From the NCBI GenBank assembly GCA_022559845.1, contig CM040117.1, positions 18,376,856-18,440,855 on the forward strand: DNA of 64,000 bases, written 5' to 3'. The first letter of the stretch is position 1. Each line of letters opens with the position of its first letter. Origin of the DNA: Amorphophallus konjac. Lineage: Eukaryota > Streptophyta > Magnoliopsida > Alismatales > Araceae. The notes under the pieces were generated by a model. That model was not told the DNA's origin. It saw only the letters and a list, made by a program, of their open reading frames with translations, and searched no databases. Shown here piece after piece: positions 22,380-34,650 of the stretch. A program made the translations under genes and the position numbers.

Positions 22380-24322
22380 CGATGTTCCACCATAGTTAAT
22401 TTATTAAAAGCTAACGGAAGTGAACAATAGGAATTAAATGATAATAAGTTTAAGGCATCATTTGGAATTGCTTTGCCCAGCATATTCCAATCACTAAGAG
22501 GGCTCTTAAGGGAGACAAAGGGGATACATGGGTATTAAATGCTCTGAAAAGCTGTTTACTTTCCAAAATCAGACTCTTCAAACTTTAGAGAGAGAGGCAC
22601 ATGGAGGTGCCTTTTCTCTCACCATCAAAAGCAACCCAAGGCTGCTTTTGAAAAAGTTAAATGGATTCGAATGATTAAAGTGGGACCCGCATGTTTCAAA
22701 ATCACAAACATCAAAACCCTCTCTTTCAGACCCTTCTTGCCAAGTGATGCCAAAGTTTACAGGGATTAATAAACAATAATCAAAGTTATAGGGTTTACTT
22801 TGAATAGTAAATTTCCAGGAACCAAATGGAAACCCTAGGGAAAAAAAACTCTTATACACCCCCTACAAAAAACAACAATAGACCCTCATCCCGAATGAAC
22901 CAAAACAATCTTTTGCATCTGTCTATCACAATAAATTCTAAAGAGTAAAAGTAATCAAAATTCAAGAATAAAATGTGCAGTCAACAATCAAGTGTAAACA
23001 GAGACAATAAGTGGTACAAAAGAAAAGAAAAGTGTTTACCACACTCTGGAAAAGGACCTACAAGTTGTGAACAGATTCAACCCATAACCTCTCACATATG
23101 CGGGCAACAATTCCAAAGGCAGCAGGTATCACTTTTCGTATGTGTGAGCCTTAATTCTGAAGGCATCAGATATCCAGACAAGGAGGTTGGGAAATTGTGG
23201 GGGCACCAAATTCCAGGGGGATAAATGGTCTGGCAATCTTCATCTCCAAATTGCATTTTCCAACGCATCATCAGTTGCTAAAGATTAAATGGGCACTGCA
23301 GATGCACTTAAGACATCTATACTCAGAAGGCCACCGTTAGACAAGAAGGTTTGCAGGGGTGTAAGCTATTGGAGATCTAGAGGCTCAGCCTTTGGTGCAG
23401 GACAGGAAAGATTGCAGAATGGAGATGGGGACACCCCAAAAATGCAAATTAAGTGAAACTATGTTGACAATATGTAGGATTTTAAGAAATAATGCACATA
23501 AATGCCTTCAGAGGGTTACTGCAAAGATAAAGTGTCAACTAGCAAATTAGATATTAAACTAGGGCAAATAAGCTACATGAATAAATTAGGTTGGATGTGG
23601 ACTTGATGTGATTGAATTTCCATCTATTTGTAGTTTGGCCCATATATTTCATAAGGGGGGGGTGGTTCTGAAAACTTAAGAGATGCTTCTCACCTTCGAG
23701 CCATTTCTTTGAAAACGGAATCCAATTTCAGCAGGTGACTGCCTTTAATCACGGGGACAACGATGAGGATTTCAGGCCCCATTGGGATTATTGTAACCCC
23801 TCGTTGAATAAGGAAAGAATGAGGAATGAGTGAAGGATCATTGATCAAAATCTGCCCTCCATTGGCGCTGGGTGAATTTCTTCACCCTGGAGCCCTGTTT
23901 CACTTGGTCCTCTCCTATCTCCCCCATGAGAAAATGCAGCAACTCTCTGATGCCATTTGCAAATGAACTCCAAGCCCTTTCTCTACACAATCTTGCACAA
24001 CTCTCTCTGTCTCTCTTTCGTTGCTCTTCCCCTTGTCTTTTATGTTCCGCTGAATATCGTCTGTGAAAAAGGGACAGAGAACAACTGTATCGCAGGACCA
24101 AGAAGAACGGGAGGAGTGTCCATGAGGGAGAGTGAGTTTGGAGTCGATTCAGCATGGGGAACTACCCACAACACCTACATGTGTTTTAGATCTGATTTTC
24201 ACAAAATTAGTAGGCCAATGCAGAACTTTGATTGAAGTTCGACATTGAGTAAATTTATTTTAGCATGATTTCCTGAGATAAAACTGATTTAGACACAAAC
24301 TATGCCAATTTAAATTGAGTAA
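22380..24322. other. Unassigned intron sequence
   Basis: About 1.9 kb with no coding or repeat feature I can support. Short open frames on both strands lack any motif. Confidence 0.45.
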
Positions 24323-25940
24323 TCATCATTGTCATCATCATCAACGTCTTATCCCAATTATTTGGGGTTGACTACATGAATCTTGTTCCGCCAAAGATTT
24401 CTATCAAGTGCTACATTCATATTTAAACCCAAGAAACTAATGTCCTTCCTAATAACATCGCACCATCTCATTTTAGGCCTTCCCCGAGCTCTTTTACTAA
24501 CATCCACTAGGATTCGGTCACATCTTTTAACTGGCGCTGAGTTAGGGCGATGAAGCACATGCCCAAACCACCTGAGTTTATTTTCTCTCATTTTACTATC
24601 AATTGGGACTATCCTCAAGTCCTTACGGATGCGCTCATTCCTAATCTTGTCTTTCTTAGTCTTGCCACACATCCATCTCAGCATCCTCATCTCTGCTACA
24701 CAGATTTTGTGAATGTGTTCCTTTCGTACTGCCCAACACTCGGTACCATATAACAAAGCAGGTCTCACAGTCGTTCTATAAAACTTCCCTTTGAGTTTCA
24801 CAGGTATATGACGATCACAGAGGACTCCTGATGCGCTTCTCCATTTTAACCAGCCTGCCTTAATCCTACATGCAACATCGTCATAAATCTCCCCATTCTC
24901 TTGTATGATAGACCCTAAGTACCGAAAACTATTACTCTTCGGAATGTTATGTCCATTAATTAGAACCATGTCTTCCTGTACCACTCTCCCATTACTAAAA
25001 TTACAATGCATAAACTCTGACTTGCTCCTACTACTTTTAAAACCTTTAGACTCCAAGACATGTCTCCAATGCTCTAATTTAACATTTAAAGCATCAATAC
25101 TCTCATCAATTAAGACAATATCATCTGCAAATAACATACACTAAGAGATATCCTCATGCAATTATTTTGTTACTTCATCCATAACTAAGGCAAAGAGATA
25201 CAGACTTAGTGCAGAACCTTGATGCAAACCTATAGAAATTGGAAAGTCACCAGCCTCTCCAGCAATAGTTCGAACACTAGTAATAGCACCTTCGTATATA
25301 TCCTTAACCAAATCAACATATCCTTGAGAGACTCATTTCTTTCTTAATGTCCACCAAATCAATTCTCTCGGTACTCGATTATACGCCTTCTCCAAATCAA
25401 GAAAAACCATATACAAATCTTTTCTCATCTCTCTATACTTCTCCATTAGCTGTCGTAGTAGGAAGATAGCTTCTGTAGTAGATCTATTCGGCATAAAACC
25501 AAACTGATTTTTCGATACAATAGTCATACATCGGAGGCATTTTTCGATTACTCTTTCCCAAAATTTCATAGTATGACTCAAAAGCTTAATTCCATGATAA
25601 TTATTGCAGCTTTGAATATCTCCTTTGTCTTTATAGAAAGGAACTACGACATTTTTTCTCCAAACTTCTGGCATTCTCCGTTCCTTTAAAATTTTATTGA
25701 AAAGTTTAGTTAGCCACTGAATACCAATGTCTCCTAGGCCTTTCCATACTTCAATAGGTATGTCATCTGGTCCTAAGGCCTTGCCCACTTTCATTTTTCT
25801 TAAAGCATCCTCCACTTCTGACATCTTAATACGCCTGAAATACTGATATTTATCAAATCTTGTTGACTCTTAGACACCTTCTAAAGAGAAATCTTTGACG
25901 CAATTTCCATTAAGTAACTTCTGAAAATAACTACGCCTGA
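24323..25940 (-). mobile_element. RTE-type LINE, 5'-truncated, with stops
   Basis: On the minus strand, from the right: KDFSLEGV, then DALRKMKVGKALGPDDIPIE, a NNYHGIKLLSHTMKFWERVIE block, NQFGFMPNRSTTEAI, and later CMLFADDIVL (the RT catalytic FADD), RPALLYGTECW and KRARGRPKMRW. It ends in ATT-rich sequence with a TGATGATGATG tail near 24330. The frame is unbroken by shifts but has in-frame stops near 25335, 25161 and 25143. No endonuclease, so it is 5'-truncated near 25930. A possible short flank match (GAGTAAT near 24320 and 25947) is too weak to call. Confidence 0.9.
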
Positions 25941-28900
25941 AAATAACTTCTGAGTAATAGAATAAGCAAATACTAGCACCCTGTGAAATGGGTAATATTG
26001 TGTAGTCTGTTGAAGTTAGCAAAAATCTTCATAAAGACCGCAACTCAACATTCAGCCTTATGGAAGCTTCAGCATCCATCTTATGCTATGTGATGGAACC
26101 TCAGGAATCTGTCTTAGCAGGGAACAGCAGATTAGCTTTTGCCTTCTGCCAGCCCAATAGGAGATCCCAGAACACCCTCCTTTCAGCCTAGAATCATGGA
26201 TAAACTATTTGATATAAGTCCACAAAGTATTCTAAAAGAGAAAAAAAATCTAGGATTGGGAATAGTCGATATAAACCAACATCAGTCAATGCAAATGAAC
26301 AGCTATATCCTACCCTACTGTTATTCAACCATAATGAGGCTTGTAAACACGAAAAGCACATATAACCTCTAAGTTTTAGAACGAAATCCATAGGCATGTT
26401 TTACTCTAATGATTTTTCTGTTAGACCATACCCTAAACGTTGACTTTTGCATACGAAGATTACTTCAAATCTAAATGCAAGGATGGACAATGTTATCTCG
26501 AAGGCTTTTGCAGGACCTTGTGCAGTGAAAAACATACCCACAGTACAAGTCATTCTTGCTTGGGGGTAACATGAATTACTGAAAATCCTGATGTTCTAGT
26601 GTGGAGTGGGACTGAATTTATCCCCAGTTTTGTTTAGTAATGAAGGTTGAAGTGCCATTGCCAAGTATGAGAATATTGTTTCTCTATTTGGTCCCTTTCT
26701 TGTAGGTTGGCCATATGTCCAATTGAGAGTAGAAAGATAAACAAATATGACACCTTGTATGGTTTAAAACTCAATATATGGTCTGCATATTGAATTTGAG
26801 ATCTAATATATAAGCTGAATCACCGGCTAAGCTTTGCTCCATTGGTACCAGGTCTTTTTTCTTTTCTTTTCTTTTTTGGTTGTTGTGGTGTGGGGGTGCA
26901 AGTTTTCCTTTCTATGAACAGTGACCTGCCACTGTGGCAGGGGCCTCAAAAAATAAATGACCTGGATCTTAATTCTGAAAAATGATGTGCAATCTGAAAC
27001 AATATTCTCAAAACTAACAGACGACATGAACCTTGCTTTACATTAGTGGAACTAACTCCCTAGCATCATGTCGCATAATTTCTGGCACACGAACTGTGCA
27101 TTGGTCTCACCAGAGTGGCAGAGTGTTTGAGGCCTTCTATTTTCTGACATCTCACTAAAGATATATGATAATTAAATGAACTGCACTAATTCATGAGAAA
27201 AGATGTGACACATTCTATGAATAAAGTGGGGTTAGTGAGACTTATAATTTAATTCCTAAGGCAAGGGAATTAAAATCCCTTGTAAGTGAACCATATATGT
27301 TTAGTTCGGAATCATATTTCATTGAGAATTAGGATTCCCACTAAGAGGCAGATTAAAGAAGAGTTTTGGGGTATTGAATTCACACCTTGGAGAGGTAAGA
27401 ATTCAATTCCCTCCTCATTTGACATCTTTCTTAAAACAAACTCATATTTATTAACCCATGAATTGATTTCAAAGTCAAAACTCCCACTTAACTCACTCAG
27501 CCAAGAATTTAATCCCCAAACAAAACCCAACTAAAACTCAGTGAAATACATTCACAATTGAAATACGATTCATAAACTGAAATCAATTACACATCTCACT
27601 AACCCTCCCTATGTTAAAATTTTCAGCTATGAAAAAAAAAAACAAAGCATCATGTCTGTGAAGATACCTTATGCATCTTGTGATTATTAGAATATTGGAA
27701 AAATACCATGCAAAAAGAAATAAGACACCAGGTATGCGATTTGCACATGGATATAGTTTCATATGTATTTACATACTGGAGTCCAAGTTATGGAAGTATG
27801 CAACACAAGATCCTTCTTTGCCTGTACGTTAACTATTATGGCATGAACTTCAGTTCCAAATCTTCAGACACTGGAGTGCGAGTCAGCCAGTTGTTAACAT
27901 TTTCAGATAATGAAGCTTAAGGAATAAGTACTGGTTTTACAGGATGAGAGGATAGAACCATTAGCCATGCCAAGATCTTGTTGATGCCAGCATAGCATAG
28001 AGGAGTAAACCTAACAGATGGAAACTTACGTTTGTATGACATTGGAAACAATCCTGGATATTTCTTTTATATATGGTAAGAAACACTGAATTCTACACTA
28101 AATGTAAAGGTCCCCACCTATATCTGTGTGGAAAATTAAGGCAGCAGGATGTACGTGTAATAGTATGGGAATCTTCTCTGAGTCAAGTTATGCCTTTAAG
28201 AATATGTGTGTATAGCTGCAATAGTTTTGTCGGCAGGTAGCAGATTGTAACCAGAGCCACATGAGACCATGTGGCTCCAGTTAACCATGATGGGCGGGTG
28301 TAGGCAAACCCAGGATGACATCTGACCACCCATCTTGGCGATTTGACCCTGTGTAGGCATGGGTGATCAGGCCCCCCTGATAAATCTCGGGTGCCATTTG
28401 TCACGCACAAGGGGGTGCCCCCTTTTTGAAAATTTCTCCTTCCTGCCATCAAGCTTTACCCTTGTGAATCTGTGGGCACTGAAGGTGCACATCGAAAAGG
28501 GTACTGTCTGCTCCTAGAGGGGCAGTGTACTCGAACCAATGCCCATATATATATATACCCCCAAACAAAGGGAAAAAAAAAAGACATCTTATTTGGAGTG
28601 AAGGTGAAGAAGGAGAGAACATGATTCCATAGGATGCTCAAACAAACTTTTTCAAATTTGAAAGATAATTGTGAGTATTTCAGTGGATGTTTATGAACCA
28701 GGCATTGAAAAAACAGTTCTGCAATTCTTTTAGCTAATACTGAGGCTTTGCAGTAGATTATTAAGAAGTAGATGCAGATGAATAAAGATATTGTTTTCCC
28801 AATGATCCATAATAGAATTTGTGCCACTGCAAAGGAGCACAGAAAAGCAGATGTCAGCCCTCAGCCATTGCAAAATAAGCCCATAAGCCCATGTACACAT

Positions 28901-29790
28901 GCTCATTCACTCGCTCATGCATATGATTTCCTTTTCTTTGAAAATGGATGGATCAGCAATGTATTATTAAAAATGAGGGCTGGTAACTTTTCTATCTTTG
29001 AGTGTGGAAACTCATGGTTACTTTGATTATGAATATGTGTAATGCACTGTGTTACCACAGGAATACTGCTTTGCACGCAAGTTTGGCTCCCCACATCTCA
29101 AGGCTTTCTTTAACTGCACAAAAAGGGAACGCTTACTACAAGTAAAGAAAAAGTGCCACCTGCTACACCTAGAAAACAAAAGCAGGCCTCTGACTAGCTG
29201 ATCAAAGTTTTTACATGGCTAGCAAGGGGTGCCCAAAACCACATGAATGCAAAGAACATTGAATGGGCATGTGGAGAGATGGGGCATGTACATCATCTCT
29301 GTCAGACACCAATTACTGAATTTGTCTCTTCGCATGCTGACCACTGACAAAGGAAATGGAGGATGATGATAACAAACGCTAAATCAACAGAAGAGGGAGA
29401 CCATAACAGGTATAAACAACATAGTGGGGGCTTTAGATTGGAAAGATATTTCTCTCAAGAATGCTGAACATGTCTTGTGTTACTCTAGTGTTCTTGTGCC
29501 ACTTTAAGCATTATGTACAAACGACTAAGCTATCTTTATGTCCTGCTGCATGAAAGAGGCCATCGTCATTTGACAACAGCCGCTCATTTGTTTTCCACCT
29601 ATCTCAGCCTGACCAAAAGAGTGGTGGTATTCTTAATTTCGCCTCACACTTGAAGAGTGAAATGGTGCTATACAGTTATTTCATTCCATGAGGTGAACAG
29701 GGGTAATGCAACCATCAGAATGATCATAGCAATACAAACTGATACAGAACATTATCATTATTCAAATTTGGGACTCAAACCAGCCAATCG
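25941..29790. other. Unassigned intron sequence
   Basis: About 3.8 kb between the LINE and exon 1. Nothing coding stands out. A GC-richer patch at 28220-28560 has a TATATATATA run and the look of an old repeat, but no ends could be found. Confidence 0.4.
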
Positions 29791-29928
29791 TTAATAACAA
29801 TGTAAAACAATAACAGCATCAGAATAGGAGAGCAATGCAAGATAATCTGGATAACCGGCATGCAAATAAATGAACAAATAGATTGGAATGGCTAGTCGAT
29901 CAAGGAAACGGGAGATGAAAAGCCTAAC

Positions 29929-30978
29929 CTTTTCCAGCAGCTCCACTCGCTGCTTCAACTCGTCAACCGTCGCGTCCTGCTTGTGAATAACTTGGAGGAC
30001 GAACAGGAGGTGGGATTGGAGGGACTCGGAACAGTGCCGCTCGATCTGGCAATGAGGGAAGGCGTCGGCCCGGCATCCCACCTGGTAGAAGGGGCAGTTC
30101 ACGAGCTTCATGGGGCAGACGGTGATGCAGTGCCGGTCCATCTCCCTCCTGACGACTCTCCGCCCGCAATTCTGCTCGCAGAGGAGGATCTTGAACGGGC
30201 ACGCCGAGTCGTGCATCTCCGAGTGGACGGCACAGAAGGTGGCGTTGCAACCATCGTTCCCGCACCTCACGGGCCTAAACCTGCACTCCCCCCTGTGTGC
30301 CGCCAGCTCCTCGGGGGAGTCGAACCCCATCCCGCAGTGGAAGCTGTTGTCGTAATCCAGGTTCTTCAGCAGCGTCTCGGCGAGGGCTTCCCTGCGGTCG
30401 GCCAGCCAGAACCCGTTCGTCTCCATCTCCTGCACAAAGTCGTCGACCTTGTCCTCCCGGCTCTCGCTCATCAGCCACCCGGAGACCCTGCCCAGCAGGT
30501 TCCTCTTCGAGGAGGAGAAGTCTTCTAGGAAGTCGGAGACGATATCGGTGGGCTGCAGCTCTTCGTACTCGTCGGTGGCCGACGTCTCCGAAGCCACAAC
30601 CGCTTCAGAACTAGTGTCGGCGGGCGCCGGGGCGGGGGCGGGGGCTGGGGCGGGGGCTCCCCCCTCCTGGGCATGGAGGAGCAGGTACTCGGCGACGAAG
30701 GACTCGCTCATCCGGGCGAGGTACTCCACCATATCCTTGCGCACCTCAACGGCGACGGAGGCGGGGCCCCGGAAGAGGTCGCCCGTGGTGTTGTCGACGC
30801 AGGCGGCGGCAAGGCCGGGGAGGAGGAGCTGAACGATCTTGTGGACCTGGTCGAGGTCGCAAAGGCCGCAGGGGAAGCCGAGGCCGCCATCCCTCGTCGC
30901 CTCGGATCCGCGCGGGGGAGAGGGGAGATCCGTCCGGTTGGTGGTGCCCTCTGCTGCTGCTGCTGCTGGATCTGCCAT
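29929..30978 (-). CDS. TRAF-type zinc-finger protein, exon 1
   Basis: Three hundred and fifty codons from ATG at 30978 (context AAAATGGCA, A at -3 and G at +4). The frame stays open upstream to a GTG at 31002, but ATG is preferred. Residues 1-32 are Ala-rich, with five GCA codons in a row. Residues 33-101 are a conserved helical part (FPCGLCDLDQVHKIVQLLLP). Residues 107-121 are an Ala-Pro repeat. Residues 134-211 are acidic. Residues 215-316 hold about 16 Cys and 6 His in pairs such as CPFKILLCEQNC and CPMKLVNCPFYQVGC, i.e. TRAF-type zinc fingers. Residues 320-350 begin a coiled coil. It ends at LLEK|GTTAGG, phase 0, and joins exon 2 for a 391-residue protein. Relatives in other plants are annotated as TRAF-type zinc-finger proteins (At1g09920 type, from memory); the biochemical role is not known. 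It is GC-rich, unlike its AT-rich surroundings. Confidence 0.9.
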
Positions 30979-31020
30979 TTTCCCCCCTGCGCTCGCCGGC
31001 ACCTACGAACGGAACGGACG

Positions 31021-31160
31021 ACGGGGGAGGGGGGGAGCGGGGACAGGGCGGGGCGAGCGACTGGGTGCGAGCAGATCGCGATGGGGGGGAGGGGGGGGGG
31101 GGGGGCGAGCGACTGGGTGCGAGCAGATCGCAATGGGGGGGAGGGGGGGGCGAAGGGGAG
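31021..31160. repeat. G-rich 52-bp tandem duplication upstream of the gene
   Basis: GGGCGAGCGACTGGGTGCGA occurs at 31051 and again at 31103. Between the copies is a 15-base G run (31091-31105), with further G runs on both sides. It lies 50-180 bp upstream of the start codon, so in the 5' UTR or core promoter, with the G-rich strand being the non-template-like plus strand. Quadruplex formation is plausible. Confidence 0.75.
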
Positions 31161-31537
31161 GTTTGTTGGTTGGGCGATTTTGAAAATCTGGTGTGGTTGT
31201 GGACGACGGGTATGCTTCCACTTTCCCCCTTCGCCCCTGATTAAAACAAATAGTGGACCACACCTGGAAGGTCGGAGCGTCAGATTCGAGAGGGGCGAGG
31301 CTGAGGAGGGGCCACTCTATACTATAATCAGGGCTGGGGGTGTGTGGCCTGGGTCGCGAGCCACGGCGCGCGCTACCCCTATAATCTTATTTAGTTTCAA
31401 ATAAATTCTGATAATATTGATCATATTAAAAAAATTCTCAAAATCTAAATTCATTCGCAGATCCCTGATGGTAACATTGACATATATCAAATCAACCATG
31501 GTTAAAAGAAACCATATGTGGAAATTACATCTTTACC

Positions 31538-31547
31538 CTTCATGTTT

Positions 31548-31583
<36 letters not shown>

Positions 31584-31850
31584 GTGATTTCCATCTTTGG
31601 CAGTAGGGGGGAGAGAGAGGGGGAAGAGAGAGAGAGTTTAGATGGACCCGGGGCTATCCCCTCCAATCTGCCAACATTGTAGAGAGAGAATGGGGGAGTG
31701 GAATAGAGAGAGGGAAAAAAGGTTGTCCCGCAACGGTAATTTGGTAGAGGGGAGAGAGAGAGAATTAGATGAATCATGTGACTTTCCCCTATGGCGGCCA
31801 TGACAATATTGTGGGGGGGGGGGGGAGAGGAGTGAGATAGAGAGAGAGAA
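31538..31850. repeat. GA-rich microsatellite tract
   Basis: Several GAGAGA runs and a G run (31813-31824) spread over 300 bp upstream of the zinc-finger gene. Such tracts are common in plant promoters; no open frame in it is credible. Confidence 0.75.
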
Positions 31851-31899
31851 AAAAATGTCGATTTGCAAAGATAATTCGGTCCTTATCATTGTTGTTGTT

Positions 31900-32864
31900 G
31901 AAAAAAAATCTTTTTTATAAATTTATTACTTTAAATTATGATAAAATAACTATTTAATTATCCTAGTCTTACTAAGTAAAATTATAGGTTTAACCTAACT
32001 CAGGTCTTCATAAACTTAAAGTAGTATTAATTAAATATCTAGGATATACTTAGATAAAGTGAATATCACCTAAGTAAATAAAAGAAACAAGATTAGACGA
32101 TACATCGTCTACTAAAACTCAATGAGGAGAGGGAAAACCGCCGAGCCCAGTATGGCTCAGTAACGTCAGGCCCATAGTGGCCATCGACAACCGACCCACA
32201 ATCTAGGAACATAGCCTAATCGAGACCCACTCAGGACTAGTCAGTCCACAGTCATGATTCTCACACACGTGCGTCCCAGCCGCCGTGAGATTTGCCAACC
32301 GATGAGCATTATGACCACAATTATGGGGCTTACCATGACGAGTGTCGAATCATGCCCCCACCGTCAAGATGCCTGTCACGATGCCTTTCTTCAAAGAACG
32401 AAGAGTGGGCAACATGTGATCCCCACAATCAAGCAAAGTATCACTCCACTAACCACGCCTTTGCTAAGTTAGGAAAGGGACGACGCCACTACGACCGGTA
32501 TAAATAGGTCTCAGATGGACCTAAATATGGACACAGTGACATACTCACACACAGAGAGACACACAGGAACACAAACACGCGGACTCCCTCACACACCCAT
32601 CTTATTGCTCCTAGGGAGAGACATAGGGATCTCTGACACCTCCAAGCCCCAGCCATGCCTCCAAGCACTCAACGCCCTGCCGAGCACTCACTCTCCCTCC
32701 ACAACTCTCATCTCCCTCTCTCCCTACTCTCTTATCTTACTTAAGCATCGGAGGGTTGTCCCCTGGGATCTGGGATATCACCCATTACTCCTTCTGACAC
32801 ATTTTTCAGTGTTTGCAGGTTTTCTCAAGATAGCCAGGCACTCTTCCCCTCTAGAAAAATCTCA
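31900..32864 (+). mobile_element. Probable Gypsy-type 5' LTR
   Basis: Promoter-like block with a TATA box at 32499-32506 (GGTATAAATAGG), then a leader of CACACAC- and CTCCCTC-rich sequence, then TGGTATGAGACC (32871-32882), two mismatches from the Met-tRNA primer site. The left border is not visible; the right border is set by the primer site. A gag-like start follows at 33062. Confidence 0.45.
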
Positions 32865-33061
32865 AAGGTGTGGTATGAGACCATGGTAACACTTTTTAGC
32901 CTCTATAGCCATCCGTGGGAAGAAGATACAAAGCTACGGTATCTCGTGGAAACTACTGCAACACTAGCAACCAGTAGGGAGCTCCAGGATCTCGATGAGC
33001 TTCTCAGGAGGCCTCATCCTCCTCACATCCGTCCCACAGCGTCGCTCCACCAAACCCCACA

Positions 33062-33232
33062 ATGGACGAGTTGGCGGAGATGCGCCACCAGATTCAGATG
33101 CTAACGGAGGCATACCAAGGCCTCCTCAAATCGCCAAGTGAAGCAAGATCGTGCTCTGACTGCTCCCCCCAGAATGGAGGAGCACCAACTGTGGTGGAGT
33201 TGCACCATGTGCACAAGCCCTCTAATAGGGAG
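33062..33232 (+). pseudogene. Gag N-terminal fragment
   Basis: From the ATG at 33062 the peptide reads MDELAEMRHQIQMLTEAYQG, a coiled-coil start like that of plant Gypsy gag, and soon degenerates. It is placed 180 bp after the primer-like site, as expected for gag, and is truncated before any core domain. Confidence 0.4.
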
Positions 33233-33239
33233 TCGGCCT

Positions 33240-33640
33240 AAGAGCACTACTCGAAGGCCTATAGGTGGTTACAAAGACACGGCCACTTCAGAAGATGGAT
33301 GCGGCTGTGCCCTGGGGCGCATTCTGATCGTGGTTTTTGTAGAGACTACCTTCTCAAAGTCGTCTTCGAGCTCACATAAACCAATTCCGCCCAACGATTC
33401 AAAGTTCGAGACTCATTCAAATTCCCCTTTATTAGCTTGTATTTTCCATGTAACTAATATTCTAAATAGGAAAGCGTTATAAATAGTGTAGTTATGGAGA
33501 TTAAAGCTCTTGTAATCTCGAAGGGTTGGGTTTAGGAATTCAAATTTAGGCTTGTGGCCTATATATAGCATTGTAATCTCCTTTTGAAAGACGGTCAATG
33601 AAATATAGAAAATTTGGTGAAACCCTAGTTTTTGAGCTCT
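33240..33640 (+). mobile_element. Probable LTR fragment with promoter
   Basis: AT-rich block with TATATATA at 33560-33567, followed by TTGTAATCTCC and a stretch ending near GGTGAAACCCTAG. This resembles the promoter half of a Gypsy LTR. Borders are uncertain. Confidence 0.35.
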
Positions 33641-34350
33641 GAGCTTGTGTCCACCGATCCCTTTTCTCCCCTCGTCATGTCTTCTTGAACCCCTTAATCT
33701 TCTCCCTGAATCCCCCACTTCATCCTCTTTCATCCTCTCCCCCAAACCTGCAACAAGATCCCCTATCAAGACCCATGTATCTTTTCCCCGAACCCAACAT
33801 TCCTCTTTCTTCCTCTCTCCCAAATCCTTCAACGGACCCCCTTTTCCCTCTTTACCTTCGCTTCCCCTGCGCGCACTTCAAGCTTCGCAAACACCACATC
33901 GTCGTCCACCTCAATCCTGCCTACTTTGCCTCCCCATAACATGCCTAGCTGCCATCCCAAGCTAGGAGAAGCTCGCTGGTCTTCCCCTACATACCTAGCA
34001 CCTCCACCAGGCCATCCAAAAGCTTCCCTTGTCGACCAACGCTGAACTGGCCATCGTTCTGTGAGGGCAGACCAGGCTGCAGGGTCTGACAAGATCACAG
34101 TCGCCTGATTGGGTGCGATCAAGTCAGAACGGGGCATATCGTGCCGCTATGTTTTGAAGGTGGTCTCTAGTGAGGGCGCGTTCAAGCTGAAGCCCAAGAA
34201 AGATAGCAAGATCCGTCTGCTCACCGGCTTTGGCTCTAATTCAGGGGGACCCCTTCTACTGTCCCACATCAAGTTGATATTAGAGCAAGTTCACTAGATG
34301 ATTCTATCCAAGCCGGGTCCTAGGCCGTTCATCAACAACCATTGCAACCG

Positions 34351-34650
34351 ATGGATCCCACCACATTCCGAGCCATCATGGTCAAGTTTAGGGAGATCAA
34401 CCAGTCGCTGACACGAATCAAGGCCAGCGTGGACTAGAAGTTTCCTCGCCAATAGCTCGTTCGCCCCAACTGGCCTTCCCAACCTGTAGCCCACGTGGAG
34501 CCACCGTGCACTCCCCTTCCACCTCTAACTCCCCCTTCGGCTGCTCTAGAGGCCCCGGTGATTGAGCCTCTGTAGGATGAAGTGACATTGCCAGAGGTGA
34601 CCTATGAGGCAGATCCAGTAGTGATCGCCCAGTATGAAGAAGAGAAGAGC
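34351..34650 (+). pseudogene. Gypsy gag N-terminal fragment
   Basis: From the ATG at 34351 the frame reads MDPTTFRAIMVKFREINQSL, then two TAG stops and a Pro-rich stretch ending in TLPEVTYEADPVVI. It looks like the coiled-coil and linker part of a gag. It is cut at 34651 by the next LTR. Confidence 0.4.

Larger units (their letters stand above)
18990..29928 (-). other. 10.9-kb intron of the zinc-finger gene
   Basis: Donor AAAAG|GTTAGG at 29928 and acceptor GTGCAG at 18990, minus strand. Length is 10,939 bp. At least 4 kb of it is recognisable insertion: two hAT-like elements, a DUF7788-like pseudogene and an RTE LINE. I found no further exon with a family motif inside it. Confidence 0.75.

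Noticed and set aside
24320..25950. GAGTAAT as target duplication of the RTE LINE
   Set aside because: Only seven bases, and both borders of the LINE are unclear.
31002..31002. GTG start giving eight more N-terminal residues in the zinc-finger protein
   Set aside because: Plant nuclear genes start at ATG almost always, and the ATG at 30978 has a good context.
29983..31404. Several long plus-strand frames opposite the zinc-finger exon
   Set aside because: They are antisense shadows of a GC-rich exon whose minus-strand frame has clear Cys/His motifs and splice signals.
31502..31889. Minus-strand frames rich in Ser/Leu/Pro
   Set aside because: Produced by the GA-rich microsatellite; low complexity and no motif.
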